Source: Phenylobacterium sp.
GTDB lineage: Bacteria > Pseudomonadota > Alphaproteobacteria > Caulobacterales > Caulobacteraceae
Direction of reading: 5' to 3'
Length of the DNA: 64,000 nt
NCBI RefSeq assembly: GCF_004297125.1
Contig: NZ_SCVD01000039.1
Coordinates: 124,001 to 188,000 of the forward strand
Shown here: positions 26,674 to 35,414 of the stretch, one piece after another
How positions within the stretch are numbered: the stretch's first letter is position 1
Layout: every line of letters starts with the position of its first letter
The notes under the pieces: model-generated
The model's database searches: none
What the model saw: the letters and a program-made list of their open reading frames with translations, nothing else
Told to the model about the DNA's origin: nothing
Made by a program: the position numbers and the translations under genes

Positions 26674-27705
26674 ATGAGCGGCAGAAGCGACAAGACGGGC
26701 GGGGGACAGGCGGCCGACGTGGCTGCCCGCTGGTTCGTGCGCCTGCAGGACGACGCCTCGACCGGGGACGACTGGCTGGCGTTTGAGACGTGGCTGGGGG
26801 AATCAGCTGCGAACCAGGCCGCGTATGATCGGGTAGAACGCGCCTGGGTGGAGGTGGAAGACGCCGCGGCCGCGCTGACACCGCCGACCGCGCAGGTGGC
26901 AGCGAACGATATCGTCGCCGCGCCACTGCGCCGACGCTTCGATCTGGCGACCCCTCGTCGCGCGGCGAGCCGCCAAGGGTCTTCGCGGCGCACTTGGGTC
27001 CTCGGCGGCGCCGCGCTCGCGGCGAGCCTCGCCGTGGCGGTGGTGGGCGTGAATCAATGGTCCGGCGCGTCGAGCGAGACCTTCACGGCGCCCCTTGGCG
27101 AGACACGGCAGGTAACCCTGGCGGACGGCAGCCACGTCTGGCTTAACGCCGGCACACGCCTCGACGTCCGCCTGGAGCGAAAGGCCCGCCATGTCGAACT
27201 CGCCGACGGAGAGGCGGTGTTCGACGTCACCCACGACCCGGCGCGCCCCTTCGTGATCTCCACAGGTCAGCGCGACGTGCGCGTGGTCGGGACGGAATTT
27301 AACCTCCGGCAGCGGGAGGGCGACTTCGACCTGACCGTGCGCCGCGGCGTGGTCGAGGTCCGCCGGGCGGGCGCGACGGCGAAGCCAGTCCGCGTCGCCG
27401 CCGGTTACCGCATGAGCGCCCACCGCGACGCCCGACCGGTGCTCGTCCAGACGACGCCGGATCATGCCTTCGCCTGGACCCGGGGGCAGCTGGTCTATGA
27501 GGCCGCGCCGCTCTCCAAGGTCGCCGCCGATCTCAGCCGCAGCCTGGGGACACCGGTGCGCGTCGCGGACGCCAAGACCGGTGAGCTTCGGTTCTCCGGC
27601 GTGCTCGTCCTCGACGGACACGACGCCGTCCTGCGCCGCCTTGAGGGTTTCGCGCCGGTCCGCGCGGAGCCGTCCGGCGAGGGCTATGTGATCCGCCGCC
27701 GCTAG
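26674..27705 (+). CDS. FecR-family anti-sigma factor
   Basis: About 343 residues: cytoplasmic DUF4880 domain (AARWFVRLQDDASTGDDWLA), one transmembrane helix (VLGGAALAASLAVAVVGV), periplasmic FecR domain (GETRQVTLADGSHVWLNAGT then FVISTGQRDVRVVGTEFNLR) and a C-terminal STN-like domain (LSKVAADLSRSLGTPVRVAD). It holds the FecI-type sigma factor until the receptor's STN domain signals ligand. The start is ATG 26674 or ATG 26650 in the same frame; neither has a strong ribosome-binding site. Confidence 0.9.
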   Translation: MSGRSDKTGGGQAADVAARWFVRLQDDASTGDDWLAFETWLGESAANQAAYDRVERAWVEVEDAAAALTPPTAQVAANDIVAAPLRRRFDLATPRRAASRQGSSRRTWVLGGAALAASLAVAVVGVNQWSGASSETFTAPLGETRQVTLADGSHVWLNAGTRLDVRLERKARHVELADGEAVFDVTHDPARPFVISTGQRDVRVVGTEFNLRQREGDFDLTVRRGVVEVRRAGATAKPVRVAAGYRMSAHRDARPVLVQTTPDHAFAWTRGQLVYEAAPLSKVAADLSRSLGTPVRVADAKTGELRFSGVLVLDGHDAVLRRLEGFAPVRAEPSGEGYVIRRR

Positions 27706-27754
27706 GCGCCAAGAATGTTTTGAGGGAGTCGCGGGTTGGCGGCGTCGGTTCCGT

Positions 27755-28966
27755 ATGCGGATCGGATTCCTCTTCAATCACGACCAGGTCCATCAGGTCG
27801 CCCATAGCCTGCCGATCGCGCTCGCGCTCGCGCGGGCCGGCTCGGGCGCGGAGATCGTGGTGGCCACCACCAATGCCCGGCTGAGCGCAGAGGTCATCCG
27901 TTTGGGGGAAGGGTTGATCGGACCGGCCATCCGCATGGTCGAGCTGGGCCTGAAACGCCGGACCAGCCGTCTGGCGAAGGGTGCGCTGGAGGCCGTCCTG
28001 CCGGCGACCAAGCTGCTGGTGTATGGCGACAACCTCGACTTCTTCCGCAGCCTGGACATTCTGGTGGTGGCCGAGAAGACATCGCTGATCCTGAAGACCC
28101 GCCATGGGCTGAAGGACCTGAAGATCGTCCATACCCGCCACGGCGCGGGCGACCGCGCCATCGGCTTCGACAAGGCCAGCGCCCGCTTCGACCACGTCCT
28201 GGTCTCAGGCCCCAAGATTCGGGAGCGCCTGGTGGGCGAAGCGGGCGTGGATCCCGCCAGTATTTCGGTCGTGGGCTATCCCAAGTTCGATGTCGTCGCC
28301 GGCGGCGGCAATGTGCGCCCGTTGATCGACGACGGCCGGCCAGTAGTTCTCTACAACCCCCACGTCTCGGCGCACCTGTCGTCCTGGTACGCAGCCGGCC
28401 GTCAGGTGCTGGACTGGTTCGTCGAGCGCGACGACTTTCACCTGATCTTCGCGCCGCACGTCATGCTGTTCGAGCGGCCGTTCGTGCTGACGATCGACAA
28501 GCTGCGCATCGACCGCCCTGGCCGGATTGAGGAGCGCTACCTGCGCGCGCCCAACATCCACATCGACCTGGGCAGCCGGGCCTCCACCACCATGGCCTAC
28601 ACCAACCGGGCCGATATCTACCTCGGCGACGCCTCGAGCCAGGTCTACGAGTTCCTGTTGAAGCCCAGGCCCTGCGTGTTCCTGAATCCGAACCGGCTGC
28701 CCTGGCAGGGGGATGCGAACTTCGCCCATTGGCAGGCCGGCGCAGTGATCGAGACGGCGAGCGAACTGGGCGTGGCGCTGGAGGGCGCTCATCGCGAACA
28801 CGCGCGAGGCTACCGGGCCGTTCAGCAGGCGATGTTCGACGCCAGCTTCGACCTGACCGACGAGCTCTCATCTGTGCGCGCCGCGCGCGCTGTGGCCCGG
28901 TTCGCGGGGCTGTCGACGCCAGGGCTGGCCGCGCCCCAGGCCGGCCGACGGGTCGCCCATGCCTGA
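27755..28966 (+). CDS. CDP-glycerol glycerophosphotransferase-like protein
   Basis: 403 residues. The fold resembles the GT-B CDP-glycerol:polyol-phosphate transferases: HTRHGAGDRAIGF (the conserved HG region), SVVGYPKFDVV, VLYNPHVSAH, DFHLIFAPHVMLF and the Asp/Ser motif YLGDASSQVYEFLLKPRPCV near residues 285-310. In related enzymes this transfers glycerol- or ribitol-phosphate to a glycan or lipid acceptor. No membrane segment. First of three overlapping genes with a flippase and a glycosyltransferase, so probably surface polysaccharide assembly. Exact donor unknown. Confidence 0.72.
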   Translation: MRIGFLFNHDQVHQVAHSLPIALALARAGSGAEIVVATTNARLSAEVIRLGEGLIGPAIRMVELGLKRRTSRLAKGALEAVLPATKLLVYGDNLDFFRSLDILVVAEKTSLILKTRHGLKDLKIVHTRHGAGDRAIGFDKASARFDHVLVSGPKIRERLVGEAGVDPASISVVGYPKFDVVAGGGNVRPLIDDGRPVVLYNPHVSAHLSSWYAAGRQVLDWFVERDDFHLIFAPHVMLFERPFVLTIDKLRIDRPGRIEERYLRAPNIHIDLGSRASTTMAYTNRADIYLGDASSQVYEFLLKPRPCVFLNPNRLPWQGDANFAHWQAGAVIETASELGVALEGAHREHARGYRAVQQAMFDASFDLTDELSSVRAARAVARFAGLSTPGLAAPQAGRRVAHA

Positions 28967-30293
28967 GGCGTGCCGGGGAAGCGTCGTCGGCCGCATCTAC
29001 GGCAATCTCGGACGGCTGCTGGGCGGCAAGGCCGCGGCCGGTGTCGTCAGCCTCGTCTATATCGCCATCGCCGCCCGGGAGCTGGGGCCGGCCGAATATG
29101 GCGTCCTTGTCCTGGTTCATACCTACGTGATGACCGTGGGCGGCCTCATCGAGTTCCCGGGCTGGCATGCGGTGGTGCGCTACGGCGCCCAGGCGCTGGA
29201 GGCCGGGGACCGGCCCCGGGTCACGCGGCTGTTGGCCTTCGCGGGCGTGGTCGAGATGGCGGCCGGGGTGCTGGCCGTGGCTATCGCGGCGATCTTGGCG
29301 CCCTGGGTCGGTCAGAAGCTGGGCTGGTCGCCCACGGCGATCGCTTTCGCCCTGCCGTACAGCCTGGCGGTTCTGGCCTCGATCCGCGCGACCCCTGCCG
29401 GATACCTCCAGCTTGCCGGGCGCTTCGACCTGCTGGGCGCGCACAGCGTCGTGGCGCCCCTCTTCCGCCTGGCCGGCGCCGGCATCGCGGTCGCGGCTCA
29501 GGCCGGGCTGCGCGGCTTCCTGATCGCCTGGCTGGTGGCGGCCCTGGCCGAGTGGGCCGCCATGTGGGCGCTGGGCGCCTGGGCGGCCAGGGGCAAGTTC
29601 ACCTGGCGGGACTTGAGGTCGGGCCTTAGCGGCGTGCCGGCGGAGAACCCCGGCCTGTGGCGGTTCATGTGGGGCGCCAACGCCGATGTGACCCTCTCGG
29701 AGTTCGCCGGGCGCGCGGCGCCGCTCGCGGTGGGCTGGATCCTCGGCCCTGCCGCGGCCGGTCTCTATGCCGTGGCGCAGCGCGCCACCGTCGTGATCTC
29801 CCAGCCCGCGCTCGTGCTGGGGCAGGCGGCCTACGCCGAGCTGGCGCGGCTGGCGGCTGCGGGCCATCGCGGCGCCCGCATACGCGCTGCCCTGGGGCCC
29901 GCGATTGGGATCGCACTGTTGGCGGCCGCTCCGGTCTGCGTCCTGATCGGCCTCTTCGGCCCGTGGGTGGCCACGACGGTCGCCGGTCCCGCGTTCGCCG
30001 GAGCGGCGGGGATCATGCTCTGGCTGGCGCTGGCCCGAGCTCTGCAGCTCGCCGCGCCGCCGCTCAGCGCCACGCTGACGGTGCTGGGCCGCCCCGGCTT
30101 GTCGGTGCGGGCGAACCTGTTGAGCTGCGTCGGTCTGCTGGCGCTGTTGCCGCCGCTGTTGGCGTGGCTGGGCCTGGGCGGCGCCGCAGCGTTCGCCATT
30201 CTCCAGGCGGTCGCGGCCGTCGGCCTGCTGGCCGTTGCCGTGCACGGCGAGACCCGCGGGGCCGATCTGCTCGTCGCGGAGACCCGAGCCTGA
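28959..30293 (+). CDS. Polysaccharide flippase (Wzx/MATE-like)
   Basis: 444 residues, with 12 or so hydrophobic helices and the polysaccharide_synt layout: a basic N-terminus GRIYGNLGRLLGGKAAAG, then AARELGPAEYGVLVLVHTYV (typical of Wzx/oligosaccharide flippases) and ILGPAAAGLYAVAQRA mid-protein. Predicted to translocate a lipid-linked glycan across the inner membrane. It overlaps the gene before by 8 bp and the glycosyltransferase after by one base (TGATG). Confidence 0.85.
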   Translation: MPEACRGSVVGRIYGNLGRLLGGKAAAGVVSLVYIAIAARELGPAEYGVLVLVHTYVMTVGGLIEFPGWHAVVRYGAQALEAGDRPRVTRLLAFAGVVEMAAGVLAVAIAAILAPWVGQKLGWSPTAIAFALPYSLAVLASIRATPAGYLQLAGRFDLLGAHSVVAPLFRLAGAGIAVAAQAGLRGFLIAWLVAALAEWAAMWALGAWAARGKFTWRDLRSGLSGVPAENPGLWRFMWGANADVTLSEFAGRAAPLAVGWILGPAAAGLYAVAQRATVVISQPALVLGQAAYAELARLAAAGHRGARIRAALGPAIGIALLAAAPVCVLIGLFGPWVATTVAGPAFAGAAGIMLWLALARALQLAAPPLSATLTVLGRPGLSVRANLLSCVGLLALLPPLLAWLGLGGAAAFAILQAVAAVGLLAVAVHGETRGADLLVAETRA

Positions 30294-31441
30294 TGCGTAT
30301 CGCCTACATCATCAACTCGGTGGAAGGCGGCGGCGCGGCCCTGCCGGTGCCGGCGGTGGCCCGCGTGCTGCAGGGTTGCGACGCGAGGGTCGAGGTCTAT
30401 GCCCTGTCCCGCCGCGACGGCCGCGCCATCGCGCCGATGGAGGCCGCCGGGCTCAGGGTGCATGTCCGCCACGGCGGGGAGACGGATCACCTGGCCGCCT
30501 TCCGCTGGCTGGAAGCCCAGATGGTCCAGGCGCGGCCCGACGTCATCTGGACCTCGCTCACCCGCGCCACGCTGCTCGGCCAGCAGGTGGGGCGGCGCCA
30601 GCGCGTCCCGGTGGTGAGCTGGCAGCATGCCGCGTTCCTGAAGCCCGCGAACCGCCTCCTGCTGCGCGCCTTCCAGCACCTCTCGACGCTGTGGATCGCC
30701 GACTCTCACAGCGTCGCGGCCCTGACGCGCCAGCGCCTAGCCGTGCCGCCCGATCGCCTGATGACCTGGGGCCTGTTCGCCGCCGACCCCGACGCGCCGC
30801 GCGCCAGGCCCTGGCGGCCGGGCGCGCCGCTGAAGCTGGGGACCCTGGGCCGGCTGCACCCGGTGAAGGGCCACGACGTCCTGATCGCCGCGCTGTCGCG
30901 CCTGCGGGCCCAGGGCTTCCGGCCCATCGTCCCGTTCGAGGTGCGGATCGCCGGCGAGGGCGCCGAGCGTGCGAACCTGGAGGCGGCGCTGGCCGCAGCG
31001 GGGCTCGATAACGTCAAGCTCACGGGGTTCGAGCCCGATCCGAAGGCGTTCCTGGCCGATCTGGACCTCTACATCCAGCCGTCACGGTCGGAGGGACTAT
31101 GCATCGCGGTCCACGAGGCCATGCAAGCCGGGCTGCCGACCCTGGTCTCGGCAGTGGGCGAGCTGCCCTACAGCGTCTGCGACGGCGAAACCGGGCTGGT
31201 GGTGCCGCCGGACGACCCGGGCGCGCTGGCCCAGGCGCTGACCTGGCTACTCTCTCATCCGGAGCGGCTGGCCGGCATGGGCGCAGCGGCCCGGGCCCGG
31301 GTGCTCGATCGCTTCGGCGGCGCCTCGTTCGTCCAGACGGGCGCCGATATCGTGGCGCGTTTGCCGGTCAGGTGCGCCAGCGACCCAGCCGCCGTCCCAG
31401 ATCGATCGCCAGGCCGCCCAGCGAGCGGTCTATCCGCTTGA
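30293..31441 (+). CDS. GT4-family glycosyltransferase
   Basis: 382 residues of GT-B type. N-terminal domain from MRIAYIINSVEGGGAALPVP; C-terminal domain with LGTLGRLHPVKGHDVLIAAL (nucleotide-sugar loop), VKLTGFEPDPKAFLADLDLY and the E-x7-E region SRSEGLCIAVHEAMQAGLP. Adds a sugar in the same glycan pathway as the two preceding genes. Its last 74 bp overlap the end of the convergent GINT1-like gene; the C-terminal ~25 residues (RCASDPAAVPDRSPGRPASG) are probably a read-through tail rather than fold. Confidence 0.9.
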   Translation: MRIAYIINSVEGGGAALPVPAVARVLQGCDARVEVYALSRRDGRAIAPMEAAGLRVHVRHGGETDHLAAFRWLEAQMVQARPDVIWTSLTRATLLGQQVGRRQRVPVVSWQHAAFLKPANRLLLRAFQHLSTLWIADSHSVAALTRQRLAVPPDRLMTWGLFAADPDAPRARPWRPGAPLKLGTLGRLHPVKGHDVLIAALSRLRAQGFRPIVPFEVRIAGEGAERANLEAALAAAGLDNVKLTGFEPDPKAFLADLDLYIQPSRSEGLCIAVHEAMQAGLPTLVSAVGELPYSVCDGETGLVVPPDDPGALAQALTWLLSHPERLAGMGAAARARVLDRFGGASFVQTGADIVARLPVRCASDPAAVPDRSPGRPASGLSA

Positions 31442-32258
31442 CGTCGATCAGGGTGAGGTCGCCGCAGGCCGAGAGCGTGTGGAGGCCGTCCGCGTAGCGG
31501 CCGGCGCTCGCCGGCGCCGCCAGCGGCGGGCCGGCCTCGGATGTGAACCGGTCCGGCGTCAGCTCGTGGATGCGCAATAGCCGGATCGCGCCGCCATACG
31601 TCGACGTGCAGTCCTGCACCGGCAACGTCAGCGCGCCGCCATCCACGAACGGCGTCCCGCCCGGCCGACTGCTGGCGAGGTCGATGCGTAGAGGGTTTCC
31701 GGGGTGGACCCGCCAGGGGCCGGTCAGGGTCTCGGCGAAGGCCAGGTGCAGCCGGCCCTGCTTCATCGCCTGCGACCCTGAGGGCGCATAGGCCAGCCAC
31801 CAGAGGCCGCCGTGTCGGAACGGCGTGGCGTCGACCGCCGGCGTATCGAGCTCCAGCCGCGCGGCGGGCTCCCAGCCGTCGGGGAAGTCGGCGGCGCGAT
31901 AGACGGTGAGGCTGCCGGACCGGTGCGCCTCCGGAAGCATCCAGGTCTCGCCGTCGGCCTCCACCACGAACGGATAGGACAGGTGCCAGGGTTCACGGAG
32001 GACCGTCTTGCGTGCAACCAGGGTCAGGTCGGGCGCAAAGGTCAGAGCGTCGATGACCCCATGGCGGGTGCGGTAGTCGTAGGCCTCGACGAAGACGTGC
32101 AGCCGGTCGTCGCGCCACAGCCCGAACGGATCGGCGAGAAACGTGAAGGGCGCTCCCTCCGGCAGCCAATGGATCGGTGTGTCGCCAAGGCGTCTCGCCG
32201 CCATGGCGATGGGCGCCTTGGCGATCCCGATCCGCCAGATATCAGAACGCCGGGGCAT
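31368..32258 (-). CDS. GINT1 N-terminal-like (five-bladed propeller) protein
   Basis: 296 residues. The pattern of WLP/FLADPFGLWRDDRLHVFVEA, SYPFVVEADGETWMLPEA, DATPFRHGGLWWLAYA and a closing RLLRIHELTPDRF matches the beta-propeller domain found at the N-terminus of plant glucosamine inositolphosphorylceramide transferases and in bacterial stand-alone relatives, itself similar to GH43-type propellers. Activity is unproven; by context it may bind or modify a glycan or glycolipid. It points toward the glycosyltransferase and overlaps its 3' end by 74 bp. Confidence 0.7.
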   Translation of the reverse strand: MPRRSDIWRIGIAKAPIAMAARRLGDTPIHWLPEGAPFTFLADPFGLWRDDRLHVFVEAYDYRTRHGVIDALTFAPDLTLVARKTVLREPWHLSYPFVVEADGETWMLPEAHRSGSLTVYRAADFPDGWEPAARLELDTPAVDATPFRHGGLWWLAYAPSGSQAMKQGRLHLAFAETLTGPWRVHPGNPLRIDLASSRPGGTPFVDGGALTLPVQDCTSTYGGAIRLLRIHELTPDRFTSEAGPPLAAPASAGRYADGLHTLSACGDLTLIDVKRIDRSLGGLAIDLGRRLGRWRT

Positions 32259-32400
32259 CTCCCGACCTAGCGAGGTGGCGCGTCCAGGGCAATCGCGCAG
32301 GTTTTTTTCGCGAGTTGGTGAGGCGGTCCGCGGACCGTGGCGTCATCAGATCAAGGCGGAGGTTTCCGCCGCCCAGTCGCCGGGGGGCGCCGGGAGTACA

Positions 32401-33072
32401 ATGCATATCATCTGTGATTTCGACGGGACGATCTCGCGTGGCGACACCACCGATCTGGTCCTGGATCGTCTGGCCGACCCGGCCTGGCGCGCGATCGAGG
32501 ACGACTGGCTCGCCGGCCGGATCACCGCCGCCGCCTGCATGCGCGCCCAGATCGCGCTGATCGGCGGCTCCGACGCCGATCTCGACGCCTTGCTGGACAC
32601 GGTCGAGCTGGATCCCGGCTTCGTGGCCTTCGTAGCCTGGTGCGCCGGGCGCGGCCTGGCGATCAGCATCGTCAGCGACGGGGTCGACCGCTTCATCTAC
32701 CGGATCCTCGAGCGCCATCGCCTCGGCCATCTGCCGGTGTTCGCCAACCGCCTGGCTGGGACGCCGGTCAGGCGGACTCTGGAACAGCCGTGGGCCCGCG
32801 AAGGTTGCGCCGCCGGCTCCGGGGTCTGCAAGTGCGCGCTGTCCGGCGCCTGGTCGGAGCCCAAGTGGCCGATGACCGTCTACGTGGGCGACGGCCGCTC
32901 GGATTTCTGCGTCTCGGACCGCGCCGACCTGCTCTTCGCCAAGGCCGCGCTGGCCGACTACGCCGCGGCCCGCGCCCGCCCCTTCGTCCCGTTCGAGACC
33001 TTCGACGACGTCACGCGCGTCCTCGAGCAGCGGCTGGGCAAGCCCGTCGCCGGTCGCGCGGCGCCTCTCTGA
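32401..33072 (+). CDS. MtnX-like HAD-IB phosphatase
   Basis: 223 residues. HAD motif I DFDGTISRGDTTD at the N-terminus (two catalytic Asp), motif II SIVSDGVD near residue 98, and motif IV VYVGDGRSDFC near residue 162. The layout is that of MtnX/SerB-type phosphatases acting on small phosphorylated metabolites. A Cys cluster (EGCAAGSGVCKCALSG) in the middle resembles the metal-binding insertion of MtnX-like proteins. It opens the gene train that runs to 42123 and is 19 bp from the aminotransferase, so the two probably act in one small-molecule pathway. No other methionine-salvage gene is here. Confidence 0.85.
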   Translation: MHIICDFDGTISRGDTTDLVLDRLADPAWRAIEDDWLAGRITAAACMRAQIALIGGSDADLDALLDTVELDPGFVAFVAWCAGRGLAISIVSDGVDRFIYRILERHRLGHLPVFANRLAGTPVRRTLEQPWAREGCAAGSGVCKCALSGAWSEPKWPMTVYVGDGRSDFCVSDRADLLFAKAALADYAAARARPFVPFETFDDVTRVLEQRLGKPVAGRAAPL

Positions 33073-33091
33073 GATCTTCCAGGAGTTCCGA

Positions 33092-34483
33092 ATGTACGAC
33101 GCACCCGCTCCGGCCACGGAAGCCGAACTGCGCGCCCTCGAAGCCGACTACTGCTCGTGGGGCGACACGGTCCACTACCTCGACCATCCCAAGTTCTTCG
33201 ACACCTGCGAGGGCTCGTACATGTACGACGCCGAGGGCCGGGCGTTCCTGGACCTGCAGATGTGGTACTCGGCGGTCAACTTCGGCTACCGCAACCCGCG
33301 CCTCAACGCCGTCGCCCACCGCCAGCTGGACCGGCTGCCGCAGGTGGCCTCGCAGTACCTGCACCGCGAGAAGGTCGAGCTGGCCGCGACCATCGCCCGC
33401 GACATCGAGGCCAAGTTCGGATCCAAGGGTCGGGTCCACTTCAACGTCGGCGGCGCCCAGGCGGTCGAGGACTCGCTGAAGATCGTGCGCAACGCCTCAG
33501 GCGGGAAAAGCCTGATGTTCGCCTTCGAGGGCGGCTACCACGGCCGCACCCTAGGCGCTTCGGCGATCACCTCGTCCTATCGCTATCGCCGTCGCTACGG
33601 CCACTTCGGCGACCGGGCCCAGTTCATCGAGTTCCCGTACCATTTCCGCGGTCCGCCCGGCATGACCAAGGAGGAGTACGGCGAGCACTGCGTGGCCAAG
33701 TTCGCCCGGCTGTTCGAGACCGAATACAACGGCGTGCTCGACACCAAGACCGGCCAGGCCGAGTTCGCCGCCTTCTACATCGAGCCGATCCAGGGCACCG
33801 GCGGCTATGTCATCCCGCCGCCGAACTTCTTCATCGGGATCAAGAAGGTCCTCGACCAGCACGGCATCCTGCTGGTGGTCGACGAGATCCAGATGGGGAT
33901 GTACCGGACGGGCAAGCTCTGGTCGATCGAGCACTTCGGCGTGCAGCCCGACGTGCTGGTGTTCGGCAAGGCGCTGACCAACGGCCTCAACCCGCTCTCC
34001 GGCCTCTGGGCGCGGGAAGAGCTGATCAACCCGACCGTCTTCCCGCCGGGCTCCACCCACTCGACCTTCAACGCCAACCCGATGGGCACGGCGGTGGCGC
34101 TGGAGACCCTGCGCATGTGCGGCGAGCTCGACTACGGCCGCTCTGTCGCGGAGAAGGGCGCCTACTTCCTGGAGGGCCTGAAGGCGCTCCAGGCGCGCTG
34201 GCCGCAGATCGGCGACGTCGACGGCCTGGGCCTCGCGCTCCGCTGCGAGATCTGCGAGGCCGACGGCTACACCCCCAACAAGACACTCCTCGACCGCATG
34301 GAAGAGGAGGCCATGAAGGGCGACCTGGAGGCCGGAGGCCGGCGGATGGGGCTGATCCTCGACGTGGGCGGCTACCACAAGAACGTCATCACCCTGGCCC
34401 CCTCGCTGGAGATCACTTTCGAGGAGATCGACCAGGCGCTGGAGCTGCTCGACGCCCTGCTTCGCCGCTGCGTCGCGGCTTGA
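33092..34483 (+). CDS. Class III PLP-dependent aminotransferase
   Basis: 463 residues, fold type I. Visible: NVGGAQAVEDSLKIVRNASG (cofactor phosphate cup), FEGGYHGRTLG, LLVVDEIQMGMYRTGKLW (Asp to pyridine N) and the Schiff-base lysine in DVLVFGKALTNG near residue 290. THSTFNANPMGT matches omega-amino acid and lysine-6-aminotransferase-like members. It would install or remove an amino group on a terminal carbon; substrate unknown. It is flanked by a phosphatase and an arginase-fold enzyme, suggesting a dedicated amino-metabolite pathway rather than general nitrogen metabolism. Confidence 0.88.
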   Translation: MYDAPAPATEAELRALEADYCSWGDTVHYLDHPKFFDTCEGSYMYDAEGRAFLDLQMWYSAVNFGYRNPRLNAVAHRQLDRLPQVASQYLHREKVELAATIARDIEAKFGSKGRVHFNVGGAQAVEDSLKIVRNASGGKSLMFAFEGGYHGRTLGASAITSSYRYRRRYGHFGDRAQFIEFPYHFRGPPGMTKEEYGEHCVAKFARLFETEYNGVLDTKTGQAEFAAFYIEPIQGTGGYVIPPPNFFIGIKKVLDQHGILLVVDEIQMGMYRTGKLWSIEHFGVQPDVLVFGKALTNGLNPLSGLWAREELINPTVFPPGSTHSTFNANPMGTAVALETLRMCGELDYGRSVAEKGAYFLEGLKALQARWPQIGDVDGLGLALRCEICEADGYTPNKTLLDRMEEEAMKGDLEAGGRRMGLILDVGGYHKNVITLAPSLEITFEEIDQALELLDALLRRCVAA

Positions 34484-34493
34484 AGGCGCGCCC

Positions 34494-35414
34494 GTGCAGG
34501 CTGTCATGCTGCTCCTCGATGACGCGCTGATCCCCCAGGCGCGGTTGCGGCAGGTGGTCTGCGCGGGCGATGGCCTTGTGTTGGACTACCGCGATCTCGG
34601 ACCCGGGCTTCGTCTATGGAGCCGGCCAGCGCCGCTGGAGCGTCTTCGCAAGCGTCTCGCTCACGCTCTGCCCGCCGGCTCCGGACCGGCGGTGGTGTTT
34701 GCGGGATCGGGCGACTTCCACCATGTCACGCCGGTTCTTCTTGAGCGGGCTGTCTCCGCCGCGGGCGGGCCGCCCGTCACCCTCGTCCATTTCGACAACC
34801 ATCCGGACTGGGTGAAGTTTGGCCCCGGCGCGCACTGCGGCTCGTGGGTCAGCCTCGCCGCCCGCATGCCGCAAGTCGTGCGCGTCCTCACGATCGGGGT
34901 CTGCAGCAACGACATCCGTCCCGCGGCGGCACGGAAGGCCGACCTATCGGCCGTCGCGGACGGACGGCTGGAACTCTACGCCTACGGGGCCGGCCCCACG
35001 GAGCGGACGTTCGCGGTCGCGGGGCGTCAATGGCCTACGATCGAGGGGGTCGGGGCCTGGGCGTTCGCCCACTATCTGCCCGGGCGAATCGAAACTGAGG
35101 CGGTCTACATCACCATCGACAAGGATGTGCTGAGACCTGAGGAGGCCGGCACCAACTGGGACCAGGGGCGGATGACCGCCGCCTTGCTCGAGGAGTTCCT
35201 CGTCGCAGCCACCCGCGGTCGCCGCCTGATCGGCGCCGACGTCGTGGGAGACTGGTCGCGACCCCGCTACGGCGGGGGACTTGCGGCGGGGCTGCTGAAG
35301 CGGGGCGAAGCGGCGCTCGACCAGCCCTGGCGGGCGCCGTCCCCTGAGGCTCTGGCCCGCAATGAAGCGACCAATCTGATGCTGCTGCGTCTCCTCCGCG
35401 AGGCCGGCGCGTGA
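34494..35414 (+). CDS. Arginase/deacetylase-fold protein, diverged
   Basis: 306 residues resembling ureohydrolases (arginase/agmatinase). The metal-site motifs are present in altered form: SGDFHHVT where arginases have GGDHS, VHFDNHPDW for DAHxD (both Asp and the His kept), and ITIDKDVLRPEEAGTNWDQG for SxDxDxxDP. Two metals could still bind, but substrate specificity must differ. The GTG start is preceded by GAAGG; an ATG lies 12 nt on. It ends in a GTGA overlap with the next gene. Likely a C-N hydrolase or deacylase in this cluster's pathway. Confidence 0.75.
   Translation: MQAVMLLLDDALIPQARLRQVVCAGDGLVLDYRDLGPGLRLWSRPAPLERLRKRLAHALPAGSGPAVVFAGSGDFHHVTPVLLERAVSAAGGPPVTLVHFDNHPDWVKFGPGAHCGSWVSLAARMPQVVRVLTIGVCSNDIRPAAARKADLSAVADGRLELYAYGAGPTERTFAVAGRQWPTIEGVGAWAFAHYLPGRIETEAVYITIDKDVLRPEEAGTNWDQGRMTAALLEEFLVAATRGRRLIGADVVGDWSRPRYGGGLAAGLLKRGEAALDQPWRAPSPEALARNEATNLMLLRLLREAGA

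Noticed and set aside
29657..30292. In-frame 5' extension of the GT4 glycosyltransferase
   Set aside because: It would overlap the whole second half of the flippase gene. The ATG at 30293 overlapping the flippase stop gives the normal GT-B N-terminus.
32401..33072. Methionine-salvage function for the MtnX-like phosphatase
   Set aside because: No mtnA, mtnB, mtnC, mtnD or mtnK neighbour is present and the gene is coupled to an aminotransferase, so only the fold-level assignment is kept.
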